From Synaphobranchus kaupii (Eukaryota; Chordata; Actinopteri; Anguilliformes; Synaphobranchidae), in NCBI GenBank assembly GCA_029718625.1, contig CM056391.1, forward strand, positions 3,930,933 through 3,994,932: a stretch of DNA of 64,000 nucleotides, written 5' to 3'. A model generated the notes under the pieces. That model was not told where the DNA came from. It made no database searches and worked only from the letters and a program-made list of their open reading frames with translations. The translations under genes were made by a program, and so were the position numbers. Below are positions 48,201 to 62,381 of the stretch, one piece after another. Within the stretch, counting starts at the first letter, position 1; each line of letters starts with the position of its first letter.

Positions 48201-48773
48201 AAACCTCACTGCAAAAAGCGCTTGCAGCTGAACTGCTGCTCTGTGGTCTATTTTACAACAGCCTCTGAGGTTGTGCTAAAATTCCAAAGGGTTAAAAACT
48301 CCCAACAAACGGCTATTAAAAGCTAATCCCCCTCTGGAAGGGGCCAGGGTAGGAAATCTGAACAGACTATTTAAGTTAATCCCAATTAATTTGTTTGCAT
48401 TCCTCCCAGATGATCTGGCTGAGGGATGCAGCTGGAATTCTGTGGGATTCTGGCACGGAATGCTCCTCGGTTTCAGCTCCCTTTCATTAAAAACAAAAAA
48501 CATAAAATAAAAATGAAATACACATTATGAATTTTACAGCATGGCACGTTTGTTACAGGACAGGCCTGGTTTTGAAGCTATGGTTTCAGCTTAGAACCAT
48601 AACCTTTAAAAACACGCCAGCCGCCAGGAAACTGCATATGAAAGCGACTTTATAAAGGTGATTTTTATTGATAAATGCCTGGTGTGCCGCTGGCTGACCC
48701 AGGCGTGTTTATTAGTGGCGCTCCCTGACAGAAACAAGAGCTTGAAAAGTAGGTATCTGTAGAAGCTTGAGCA

Positions 48774-48861
<88 letters not shown>

Positions 48862-48876
48862 CACCACATGCACACC

Positions 48877-48915
<39 letters not shown>

Positions 48916-51900
48916 CACCACATGCACACCACACGCACACACACACACACAAGCACACACACGCGTGCACACACACTACATATAACAATAATTTTCAGGA
49001 TACTCCTCTCCATTAAGGGAAATCTTAGACCAGGGGGGTACACGTGCAGACCTAATTCAGGAGAAAATGTACATGCCCACTGGTACTCGTTTCTCCTCTT
49101 TGCTGTTTATGGTCCATTTGTCTGTCTGGACAACCGGCTGACCCAAAACACACAGTGGGGATCCTGGCTGCAAATCAATAACCCCACCCCCCCCCCCACT
49201 GCACCCTCTACTCGCGCGAGTGCGAGTCACACGACTGTTTGATCAAACCGTATACACAAAGAAAGAAGACGTTTCTTTATTATAGAGATTTGTTTATTTT
49301 ATTAAATCCTGTATAAATATACACACTGCTCAATCCAGGAGGCTCTAGCATCAGTCTTTAGGAGAGCGTGTTTCTTCCGTAAGTAAACACGGCGATTTAC
49401 ATTTTTAGCATTTTCACAAGGAGGCGGAACACACTTTGTTTGGACTGACTGGCACAGGGAGCAGATATCATTGTAACACCACGACACTGCGTCATACTTC
49501 AGGAAGCAAGGGGCTCGACAGGAGATGAAGGACGGCCATTACTGGCTACAATCCCCCGACAGGAGCGCAAATATAACGACGCTCAAATTTCAGCACGACT
49601 CCGGGCACCCAGCCCACAAATTTCCTGAAGTACAATTTCAGAAAAAGACGCGTAACCCGGCATTTTCCAGGTGCGCTTTGTTGATGAAAGGACATAAAAA
49701 GAGACTTACAGGCAGAGGCACCTTCACCTGCCCAGACCGATGTGGCGCTTCATTTTACTCCGCTTCACCCTGAGCCCCACCCATGGGCGTAGATCCCGGG
49801 AAGGAGGCCAGGGGGGGACACATCCCCCCAACTTTGTGGAAAACATCAAATGCGAAGTTTGGCCCAAGGGCCATAGATTCGGCCCTCCCTGTTACAGGCC
49901 TATTTTTATTAGCATTTTTTTTGGATCCGGTGCCCGACTGAGTTGAGCTCACAGGGAACTTGATTTGAACAACATGGGCGCAATGCCGAGGATTACACAA
50001 ATTACCCGTTGCCGCGGAAACAGAGAAATGCCGCTACTGGGTGGACTTACGGTTACAGTGTAAATTAGCTTCCGTTTCCTTTTACCTACTCGCTCTCTGC
50101 TGTCAATGTCTCTCACTTTACGATTACCCAGAAACCCCTAGAGGATGCACGGTTAAACGTTTAAATACTCCTCAGGAACGTAACGAAACGAACATGGTTT
50201 TTAATATTAGGTATACTCACTTAGCAGATGCTCTAATCCAGTCTGACTTGCAAAAGCACATACGTGTTATTTACATATTATATATATATATATGTAGCTG
50301 GACAAGCAATTCAGGCTTAATACTGTGATCATAGTACAAAGCCCCTCCTGGGATTCGAGGCGGCAACCTCCTAGTTTAAAGTCTAGCTCTCCCACGACTA
50401 AAACCACATATCTCCTATTTTCAGGCAGTTATCAGGTTCATTAAATGAACTAAAACCATATTGTCAGTGATAAAAAAAAAAGAAAAGAGGAACCAAAACT
50501 AAAGCCCTTGTCCTATGAGCAAAGCAGAAGCCACCATCAAGGGAAAAGCCGCCTGCGGCTCTGCCAACCGCACGTAGCCTTGCCATTGGCTGCCAGGCCT
50601 CCACGGGCCTATTGAGCGAGCCGTAAATCTCTTGTGTGTAGTGGTGATTTACAGCGCCTGTCTCTCCGGGCTGAAGTCCATGGCAGGCAGTCATCTTTTA
50701 GGGCCCAATAAACAGACTTCAGTAGTGGCCAGCAGGCCCCGTCAGGCGGCTCTATTCAATTTACCGAGAAGAGAGGGGGTGGGGTGGGGCGGGGCGGGGC
50801 TGGGGGCTTTTTTTACGGGAACAGCGCAGGGAGAAGGACAGAACCTCAAAATGAGCTAACAAGGAGGGGGGGGGGGTTCAGGGTAGACAGCCAAAAACTG
50901 TGTCAAAGTGTTAAAAGTGTCAACCCCCCCCCCCCAACACCCCCCCCACCCTGGATCCTGCAGCACAGTCAGCACCACCCGTCTTCCTAAACGATTAGGA
51001 TAGCATATGTGTCATCTCAGGGATGCCTGCTGTCTGTGACCCCCGACCCTCTAACGCTGGGGTCCTGCACGTGTGAGGGGGGTCCACAGAGAGGCTCACA
51101 GGTAATATTCGCTCCTCCAGGGGGAAGCGTGTTCCGCTACCCCATTGGCTGGGCTGCCCTGACACCTGGGCATCTTTGGAAAGGAGCTGGGCTTTCCGCT
51201 CAGTAGGTTGTGGGGTCAAAGATCAAGTCCTAGTTGTGTTCTCTGAGCCTATTGGTTGGGCTTTGGCAGGTTGCTGTTATAGGACTCTTTTATAAAGGGC
51301 AGGTAGTGAGTTATAATCTGTCAGCAACAAACAAACAAACTGGGCTTTGCAAACACAGAGAAGATAGAAAATAGGGAAACAGCGAGTTTGTTACTCACTA
51401 AGCCATCCTCGGTCCTGCTCTTGTTCAGCTTGAGACCTCTGCCAACCTTCATATTTATGAATAACTAAACAATGTTATCTGAGACACTTCTTACTCAGAG
51501 TCTGCTGCCACTGCAGAAAATTACTGTTAGAAACACTGAGATCAGCCGGAACACTGAGAGCAGCCGGAACACTGAGATCAGCCGGAACACTGAGAGCAGC
51601 CGGAACACTGAGATCAGCCGGAACACTGAGATCAGCCGGAACACTGAGAGCAGCCGGAACACTGAGATCAGCCGGAACACTGAGATCAGCCGGAACACTG
51701 AGAGCAGCCGGAACACTGAGATCAGCCGGAACACTGAGAGCAGCCGGAACACTGAGATCAGCCGGAACACTGAGCACAGAACACTAAACACAAATTATGA
51801 CTGAGCACAGAGCACAGACCACTGATGTGGAACATGACCTTAGGGTCTGAGAGCTTTTAAAACCGGACGAATGAACACAGCCTGTCCAACACGTTAAAAG

Positions 51901-54900
51901 TGCTTCTTTCTCCACCTTCCTAACAGCACCAGATTAAAGGGAAACCCTGAGGTACTCACAGACCCCCTTTACCATCCTTATCCTGCGCCCTAAAACCATA
52001 AATCCCCCCAGCCTCAATAAAAGTGCGAGGGGCTGTCTTTGTGTGAGGTTTCTCAAGTGAGAGGAGAGGGTATTCAAGGCCAGGCCCTTTTCAGCCGGAG
52101 CCTCGTGCTCTCATAGTGCTCCGCCCCAGAGCCCGCCCCAGAGCCCGCCCCCCAGAGCCCGCCCCAGAGCCCGCCCCAGAGCCGGCCCCAGAGCCGGCCC
52201 CAGAGCCCCGCCCCAGAGCCCCGCCCCAGAGCCGGCCCCAGAGCCCCGCCCCAGAGCCCGCCCCAGAGCCCCGCCCCAGAGCCCGCCCCAGAGCCCGCCC
52301 CAGAGCCCGCGCCAGAGCCCCGCCCCAGAGCCCCGCCCCAGAGCCCGCCCCAGAGCCCCGCCCCAGAGCCCCGCCCCAGAGCCCGCCCGAGAGCCCCGCC
52401 CCAGAGCCCGCCCCAGAGCCCCGCCCCAGAGCCCGCGCCAGAGCCCCGCCCCAGAGCCCGCGCCAGAGCCCCGCCCCAGAGCCCGCCCCAGAGCCCCGCC
52501 CCAGAGCCCCGCCCCAGAGCCCGCCCCAGAGCCCCGCCCCAGAGCCCGCCCCAGAGCCCCGCCCCAGAGCCCCGCCCCAGAGCCCGCGCCCCAGAGCCCG
52601 CCCCAGAGCCCCGCCCCAGAGCCCCGCTCCAGAGCCCCGCCCCAGAGCCCGCGCCCCAGAGCCCGCCCCAGAGCCCCGCCCCAGAGCCCCGCCCCAGAGC
52701 CGGCGCCATTTCCTCCTCTCACTCGCACGTAAATCACCGCCAAGGCAACGCCGCTCGCGTCTCGATGGAGGGCCGGGACGGGGGTACGTTTTAAACTCTG
52801 TGTCGGAGACCTCAAACACCAGCCGCCCCCCCCCCGAGGGCTGCGGTGTCCTCTGAATTTAGGGGGAGATTCAACACTTTAGCGCTTCATTTATACCACT
52901 GAAAATGCTAAAGCTAGAATAGGCTAAAGCGATTGTGCAGACATCGCCTTCCAGGCCTAGATCAGCAGCTGCCTGAAAGGAAACCACAGAAACCTGTGGG
53001 TCCCCAGGACTGGAGTTTGAGATCCCCGATTTCTATTAATCCAGATATCTGTGGGTCCCCAGGACTGGAGTTTGAGATCCCCGATTTCTATTAATCCAGA
53101 TATCTGTGGGTCCCCCAGGACCGGAGTTTGAGATCCCTTATTTATATTAATCCAGATATCTGTGGGTCTCCAGGACTGGAGTTTGAGATCCCTTATTTAT
53201 ATTAATCCAGATATCTGTGGGTCTCCAGGACTGGAGTTTGAGATCCCTTATTTATATTAATCCAGATATCGGTGGGTCTCCAGGACTGGAGTTTGAGATC
53301 CCTGATTTCTATTAATCCAGATATCTGTGGGTCTCCAGGACTGGAGTTTGAGATCCCTTATTTATATTAATCGAGATATGGGTCTGTACAAGAAGACCAG
53401 AGAGTGGACCAGCTAAATCTGCTTGAGCTGCATGCATCAATGTGAATCGTTTCATCTCAGAGGCCACATTCCCATTGGCTGAGGCGATGATTCCAGGTCA
53501 TCAAACAACTCTCTTACACAGGTGCCACAAACCGGAGCTGCCTCTATAACCTGGCTTTTCAACACAGGGTCCTTGAAGGTACTGTAAGGGGTCCCTGGCC
53601 AGACTTGATCTGCAATGACTATATGTAGATATTGGACTTTTAAAAAATATATAACCCTTTTTAACTTATGATGGGGGCCCCCTGGATGCCTTTGAGCCTG
53701 GGGGGAGGGGGGGGGGGGGGGGGTGATGTGGGGGGTTATGGCCACCCTTTCCCAGGATCAGAAAAGGTTGAAAACACCTTATCTATACGATAAGACTAAA
53801 ATAAGCTACCCTCAGCACTACAAGGTAGTGTTAAGCTGAATTTGTGTTGGCTCTGTGAGGCTGGCTGCCAGTCACACACACACATGGAAATGGAAGATTA
53901 CCACAGCACCTCTCACGTTCACTCAGACCACAGTTACAGGAAGCAGTCCGGGGGGGAGGGGGGGAGGGGGGAGGGGCTGTGATGGCCACCCTTTGAAGTT
54001 TATGGGCTTTGTGTAATAGCGGGAAGGGCAATAAAACCCTGGATTCAGACCCACAGGAAGACGTGCAACTACCCCATGCCTGTTGTGCACAATTATGCTA
54101 ATAGGTAGAGGATTATGATGTCATAATGTTAATAAGATTATGTCATAATGGTGTTCCACAGCGCCTCCCCTTCCAGCTCCTATAAACGGCTGAGTCTTTC
54201 CCTAATGCACTAGGTCTAGCACGCGTGTGGTGCGTGTGTGCGTGCGTGCGTGCATTGCGTGCGTGCATGTGTGCGTGGGTGGCGTGTGTGCATGGCGTGT
54301 GTGCGTGCGTGCGAGATTGCGGGGGTGGTGGGGCAATTCCAGATCAGTTCTCATGGAAAAAAGAGGAAACTTTCTAGTGAAAAGCCCCAGACCTGTGATC
54401 ACTTCATATTTGGCAGATGTGCTATAGTTGGAGTCATTGGGAGTCGATTAAAAATCTATAGTTTACTTCTACATTACTTCAACACTTGTCCTGAACTTCC
54501 AATTACAAAACGAGTAAAAGATCTTTTTATAAAGATTAGGGACCGAGGGTTTGAGTGTGAGATCGCAGGCCCCCTAAGGTAGCTTCACGCACCCCCTGTT
54601 GAAAACCCAGGTTGTATTACAATTATGCCATACAGAATACTCGAACCAAGATTCGATACAGATTCCAGATGATCTACACGTTAAGAATGACCGCGCTCTC
54701 ACCTCGTACTTGGGGTTAAGAATGACCGCTCTCACCTTGTACTTGGGGGTAAGAATGACCGCGGTCTCACCTCGTACTTGGGGGACACGTTGTCGTCCGT
54801 GTCAGAATCGTTGGGGTCCACCAGGTCCTGGAAGGGGGGCAGGGTGGATACAGTCCTGCTCCTGTCCGTCACCTCCCCGGCCCCGCCCCCGGCCCCGCCC

Positions 54901-57900
54901 TTCCGCTCGGCCGGCCGGGCCTGCCGCCTCTCCTTGACGAGCCGCGCGTCCGACTGGTGTCGCCGCGGCGACGGATCAGAGGGTTCCTTCCTCCTCTTTT
55001 TGGCGATGTGATCCCGGGCGTCGCCGGGGGCCGGCCTCCTGGCGGCAGCCTTGGCGACGGTCTGCAGGCCCCCCGTGGCCGCCCCCGCCTCCGGCCTGCC
55101 CTCCCCTGGACACGGCCTTGGGCTCCTTGAAGCCCATCTTGGGCCAGTCCTGCTTGAGCGGCTGGTTCTCTTTGGGCTTCCTGGGCGGGTCTTTGGGGAG
55201 TTTGGGCGGTTCTCTGCTCAGGGCTTTGAAGGCACTCTTAGGCTCTCTGGAGTCTCTGACGAGTCGCTCTCGCTGCTCCGCCGGCGGCTTTGGCGGCTTT
55301 GCGGACGTCAGAGTGCTCCTGGACCCCTCCTGCTGAAAGAGACAAAGCAAGCGGTCAATCAGGAGCAGTGGCTGCAGGTTTAACTCCAGTCCTGGAGGGC
55401 CGCAGTGTCTGCAGGTTTAACTCCAGTCCTGGAGGGGGCGCAGTGCCTGCAGGTTTAACTCCAGTCCTGGAGGGCTGCAGTGTCTGCAGGTTTAACTCCA
55501 GTCCTGGAGGGCTGCAGTGTCTGCAGGTTTAACTCCAGTCCTGGAGGGCTGCAGTGTCTGCAGGTTTAACTCCAGTCCTGGAGGGCCGCAGTGTCTGCAG
55601 GTTTTGTGGTTTTTCTTTTGACCGGCAGCCAATTTAGGCCTTGTAAACCAGATGTGTGGCCTCTTTAGCTGATCACTTTGTGATATACAGCACTTAAGTG
55701 GTAAAACACACCAAAAATAAGCAGACACTGTAGTCCTCCAGGACTGCAGTTTGAGATCCCTGCTCTAAAGTGTCCGCACTGTCTTACTCGTTTTTTTTCT
55801 CTGAATCTTTTTTTTTTTTTTACTTTTGAGCTACTGTAAAGTTTTTTTGTTAGTAGGCAAATGCTCATGAATCTTCACTGTCAGATTTAGAAACAGCTGA
55901 GCAGCACTGTTCAACGCATCGTTCAAGCGATTTGCATGATCTCATTTGCATGCTTCCACCAGTTATCTAGCGATCGGACCTAACGTGACTAACTACACCT
56001 CTACGAGAAATAAATAATGAGAAGGTTATTAAGAATAAAAAATAATAATAATAAAAAACAAGACGGCAAGCGGCTAGTTCACCTCCGATTCGCGGTCGCC
56101 AAAAAACCAAAGCAAACACTTTCAATACACTATTACATTACTGCAGCAGGGTCAATTCGAACCGGTTGCTATAGGCATAGGCTACTGAAGAACCTCTGAG
56201 TTCGGGCGAAACACAGAAGATCATTAGCTTCGTTGTTTATACATTCCGGACTTGTAAAAACTATAGGCTACAGACATTGCAAATCACGCATCCTGCGGGT
56301 AATAACTTAAATCAACCTCCCTCGGTAAAACTAATCCAACTCGAATAGGGCTAAAGTTGTTCAAAATCACGGAAACTGAAAAAACATTAATTTATTAAAT
56401 TTAACGAATAGATAGGCCTATCCAGTTTCAAAACGTTTGTCTTGCTTTTCGAGTGCAGTCCACTAGCCTACACACTAAAACGGCAAATGTCGGTAATACC
56501 CGTATCAACGGTGTATTAGAGGGAAGTAGACCTAACACTGCGGTCAAAATAGTAGCACCATGACAAGCCTATAGGCAATTAATGTGTGGAAATAGAGGAG
56601 TAGACTTGTGTGATTCCACATATATAGGCTACTTTGGAAATTCCGTTTTTGTGTGTGAACTATTTTAAATCTTAATTTTCCACTTTCGTCCCGGGGATGA
56701 TTTCGGTTCGTCCTAAACACATTTTTTATCTTCCCCGGGACATCGTTACTCTCAAAGCCCTGACTGCACATCTTGCAGTTCCCTGCCCAAACAGAGGTGT
56801 CGCTCTTCTGTCTTCTATTTCGGAACAGGGGCCGATTCATTTCCAATTAATCTTTACGTTTAACAACTCAGCTGCTGTGCGATGTATAAAATCAGAAGGG
56901 TTATAATTGCAAACCAAAAAAGGACAGAAACGTAGATACAAGTAAACGAAGGTACTTTTTACTGCAGCAGAATCTCTCGCCCTATTAAAAAAAAAAAATC
57001 TAATTCATTAAAAAAAACATGGGCCAGAGAACCGTGGCCTCGGACCAAAACCCCTCACAGTTTTCCCAACTCAGGTTTTATTCCGATTCCTCAGGTGTGA
57101 AATTGAGAGAGGAAGCAGACGGACACGAGTCAACGGGGAAACTCGGAGATAAATCTATGCTGCCTCCCGAAGGCGGTGGCGGGGGGGGTGTGAGCGGGGG
57201 GGGAACCCAGGCTTCGGCGGGACGTCCCAGAGCAGTGTGCTCACAGAGGCTAATCAGGCTGAGTGACAGTTTCTAAGGGAGCCCATTCAGGGAAACCAGA
57301 AAAAAAGAAAAGATTTACAAAAAAAAAAAAAAAGTTGTAAAAAGTGAGGGGAAAATAAAGAACACTCGAGCTCAGACTTTGGCAGCGGAGGACAGGAGAA
57401 TGTTTTGACTTCTCTCAAAGGGGGTTCAGCACATGTGCGATCGATTGGTTGCCGTGGGCAACATCCAGATGGACAAGAGCACTTGGTCCCCCTGACCAGA
57501 CAGGTCCAATCAGACTCTATTCAGCGCCGTCCAGGCCCGTCCGTGCAGTAAAGCTGTTAAACAGTCTAGACAGTGGGACAGGTTACGACCGGCGTTTACT
57601 ACCTTTAAAAACTTCATTCTGTCCTCCGGTCCTGACCTCTGACCCCCCGGCTTCTCTCACAGAAAACAGCCCCCACACTTTCAGCCGCTCTCTCCAGCTA
57701 AATCAAAAGGTGCTATTAGATGTCCCCAGTGGGTCGTTCCGTGACAAATCGTCTCAATTTTAGCGCCGTCCTTTCAGGCTTTCCCCCTGAAAGTTGTCAC
57801 AGGGATTTTTCCCCCTGTCGGGATCCTACCATCGTAAATACGCGCAGTAGGATTCATTAGACCGTTCATCAACTTCACCAAGCCTGCCTTCCAAAAATTA

Positions 57901-60900
57901 TCACCCTCAAATGCGGCGAAATTTTAAAGATTTGTACAGCCGAATATAAAACAAGTGCAATATGACATCTGACAATGAGCAGCGTCTTAAATCAAGCCTC
58001 TACAGAGTGGGGTGGGGGGGGGGGGGCATCAGTTGCAGCAGTAAATTAAACCACACGTCTGAAGTGTTAGTAAATAACCTAACTTTATATTTATTTTGAA
58101 ATTGAAGTTGCGCGCGTGATTACTTCAACTGAAAATAATTTAGCGATTTATAATGACAAAGTCGGGCTGAATCCACTCAACCGACAGAGGAAAGTACAGT
58201 TTTAAACAGTAAGTTATAAAAGCATATTGATGAGGAAATCACAACTGTATCATTCAGCAGTGCAGAGTGAAGGGTTGTACACAGACACTTCAAACCCTGT
58301 TTGTCAGGACAAGTACTGTTCAGCACACAGGGCAGCATATGAGCTGAGTGTCCTAAAGTAAAACTTGGAGCGTGGATATTCAAATCTGGCCCTCAAATCC
58401 AAATCTGGCCCTGGTTTTCTTTCTCCCAGGTAATTAACTGAGCAATTAGTGCTACTGATTGGCCAGACTGTCTCCACACCTGACTCTGTTGGGTGCTGTT
58501 GAGTTCTGCTTCTCTGAAAATCTCATTACTGTGGCTCTGGACACTACCATGCGTCTCACTGTCAAACACGGTGTAAAAGGTGCCAGGTTCCCACAGCAGC
58601 CATGGCTGTTAGCAGCCTCCCTCTGGCTCAACTGAGCTGTGGACGGTGTTAACCTCACTTACACACTTTCAAACGCACCCCAACCGGGAAACAGAACAGA
58701 GTTTGGTATTCACATGAACGCAGGTTCGTTTAAGAACAGGTGAATTTACACGGGCCTGTAAGAAGATTTCTGGAGGTTAAGAACGTTTGGTGAAAATAAA
58801 GGGGAAATAAAATTCAAGGACCTGAGTGGATCACGCAGATTAACAACACGTTTGTCACATTGTTCAGCCAATAGACTAGCTCGAATTTAACGATTGCTCC
58901 ATCTAAAATAGCCAGCCAATCAGAGCTCTGTAGTAGGCCATTAAGCACCCAGCCGTACAGCAGGTGACCTTTAAACGAGCGCACCTGAAGCTGTAAACAC
59001 CTCTACTCTGTCTTTAATTAGTCTCCTCTTTTCTCAAAGGAAAGTACCTTTTGTTGGTATCCAACCATGTCACTATCGCAGACATCGCACTTGTATGTTT
59101 GGAGAAAAGAATGGGCCTAAAAACACTTCTCCGCTTCACTGGTAAAATCACATCCAGCCTGCAGAACTATCGAGTGTGTAACCAGGATATACACAGCTTT
59201 AAACAGTAAGGCTATTTTTCTGACCCAAATTCAAATTAATCTAGAAGTACTGCATAAATGTAGACACAGTCACAGTGGACAAATAAAGAGGACTACAGTG
59301 GCAATCAGCCAATCAAAATCCAGCCACACTCCAAACATACTTTTCCATAGGAAATCTTTCAGAAAAAAAAACTGATCACCAAAAGATAAGTTCAATGCAC
59401 TTCAGCCAAGTTTCACAGGAGAGCGCTTTGGTGCTCAACAAATAAAGGACAATATATGAATAAAAATGGCTTTTACCTGGGCACTTCAAAATAGACAACC
59501 CGAAATAAAGCACTGGAGTACTCATTAAAAGTCTGCACATTTATTCTAGGGTGGTGACTGACATTTCAACTTGCGGCCCCCTCAGAGTAATTATGGGTAG
59601 TCCATTTTAAGTGTCCAGGTAAAAGCGGTATTCGTTCAAAACTGATCACCATTTTACTTTTACGAAAAGAAAAACAACAAAAAAAACATTCCAGACGAGG
59701 ACCTGCCAGAGCAGTTATCTTTCTGGACCTTTGGGGCATTTCCACAAACATGAGTCTGATTTTCAACCCTGGTACAACAGGGGAAGCATCATATGAGACA
59801 CTGTCTGGGTTCAGAGTAATGGTTCCACATTTTCCTCAAAAGTAGAATTTGGCAACATGCGTCCTGTTTCAGACCTGCACAGTTCAGCAACAAAGCAATA
59901 ACCAAAATAGATAATAAAAAAAAAAAACGAGTCATTTATGTTTTATGTGCCCTTAAAAAGCCAATGAACATTCACTCCATGACTAAATTTATACACACAG
60001 GAGGTTTATATTGGCAGGTTAAGCGTTTCCATTTCAGGCAGGAAACAGGAAACATGAAAACTGCTTCGTGAAAATCATGTGAAGGGTTTTCTAAATTTTC
60101 TAAAATTATGAGCTGACTACGCACGGAAAATGAAAGACATCGTAACCATGGGAGCCGTGTCGGCGTGTCACTAAGCCAAAATAGAGCAATTTGGAACGTT
60201 TACATATCGGGCTCACGACTGCCCACCGTTTCCTACTCTATGTCCCGGTGAGAATACAAGGCTCGTCTCTCAAACGCTAAAATAACACAGAGCTTTAGGG
60301 CCAAAGAACATTTTCTAAACACCTGAAAGTGCACCATATACTCGGCTTCACTATGCTTGCCAAACGTGTGCGATTACAGAGAGGCTTTCTGAAGGAGCCA
60401 TAAATCTGAGGAGAGTCGACAGGCAACAGAGCTGTACCTGCGCATCTCGATTGACCTTTGACCCATGGGAGGGCTTGCCCTTCTTGGTGTCGGAGAAGGT
60501 GAGGGTGACGGAGCCGGTGTGGAGGGCGGGCAGCTTCAGGTGTTGCCTGAACAGGGACGACGCCCCTTCCTGCATGACCATCACCTGGCGACAGGTAAAC
60601 ACAGCAGACTAAAAACCAGGAAGTACGCTCACCCACCACCTCACGACGCAACGCAGTTAAAATCGGCTTTTCCCAGTGAAGAAAAACACTGCAATGTGTT
60701 TGCATGCGATTGTACACGTTAAAGTGACAGTTCACTTTCTGAGATTTATCAATATTATTTCCACCTTAACATGAGTTTTCAACTGGCCCAGACAGTTGTA
60801 TTTGTGTCCAACGATATTGCTGTTAAAAGCTGTTTTGGAGTTACATCTAGTTTATTTTCTAGCTTTAGCCAGCAGACCATCAGAAACATCTGTAATTATC

Positions 60901-62349
60901 TAAAATATCCTTCATCCCACACAAAGAAATGTCTGGGCCAAATAAAAACATGTGCCAAAACTGAAATAATATCAAAAAAGTTAACTTTCACTTTAATCTT
61001 TAATTTGATGTGTCGCACATTTATGGAATTTCTGTGGCAAATTCTGTGCACATGCATAAGGTATACAGTAGATACCTGGAATATGGCCAAGATCTTAATT
61101 TTCCACATACAGTGCCTTCCAAACGTAGTCACACTATTGATAAAGATTAGCATAACCGGCTGTATGAATACAAGTTAATACAAGTAATGAGCTACATGTG
61201 CTCAAAACATTTATTTAATTTATTTATTTATATTAAATCTATCTTTGTTCATAGTATTTCTCAGAAAAAGCTACGCGGGTTTCTGCCCAGAATGGCTTGG
61301 TACTTGGAATTCATGGTTCCATTGAGCACATTTCAGTGTACACTGCAAAAACCAAATCTTATGAAGCATTTTAATCTTATATTTAGACTTTAGAATCTTA
61401 TTTTTGTTATAAAAAGATTGCCAATGGGGCAAGATAGTTTTAATCATTTCAAGATTTGCCAGAGGGGTAAGATAACTTCACTTGCCAACCAAATAGTCAC
61501 TTAAAACAAGCTAATATTTTCCACCTTAGAGAAAAAAATAAGATTTTAAGTCTCATTACAAGACTAAAACGCTTGTTAAGGCAGACATTTTTTGCAGTGT
61601 AGGTATAACATCCTTTTGTACATAATCGTCTTTCTTCTAACACCAAACCCTTTGGCTCGTTTGCACGGCCAAAAAGCTACGTTTTGGTCTCATCTGGCCG
61701 CAACACCCGGTTCAAATCAGAGTTCCATCGCGGAGCGCCAACACCTTCTGTTGAACTTCCTGTATTTACACGCGTTACACAATGAAATAATCCAAATACT
61801 CCAGACACGTTTGGTCAGGGAGTGGGTCTTATCACATTATGATAAAAAATAAGGGCTTTAGCAGAGCAAAGAAACTTTATGCAGTCTTTTTTACAGACTT
61901 CTTGGGCACAGTCAGAGCATGCTCCGTTGTTCACCATAGGAGATACGCTAAAGCCAATGTAGCCAGCCAGGTTGTTGGAGACACCACCCAAGGATAAGAT
62001 ATTCTGTAGCTAAACGTGACCTCTGACCTCACGTTTGTGGAATGTAAATAATTACACTAGTTTGGTCCCAACCAAGGCACAAGTGTTGTGCCAATAATGT
62101 TTTTTGCAGTTTTACAAGCAATGCCGTCGACAGCCTACCAACAGACAATCTAACAAAGACAATGTGATGGCAAGGTGAAGGCAAAGCAGCAGTAGAACCA
62201 TCTCTAAAAGCTTTTTCAAATAAAGTCATGTAAATAAACATTTAATTGGCACATTCAAACCCTTACCTTACAGTCTTCTGAGCTTCTTTTATGAGGATCT
62301 TTGTACTGTGAAGGAAGGAAAGGATTTAGAGCGCAAACACACTCTTTCC

Positions 62350-62381
<32 letters not shown>

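Noticed and set aside
52074..52856. ORFs over the GC-rich array (GlyAlaGly and ProGluPro repeats)
   Set aside because: Stop-free because the 12/13-bp GC-rich units contain no TA-bearing codons. No gene support.
56544..56846. 100-codon - strand ORF as an alternative mllt3 first exon
   Set aside because: No recognisable domain, no convincing promoter or donor in frame with the next exon, and AF9 isoform evidence cannot be seen here.
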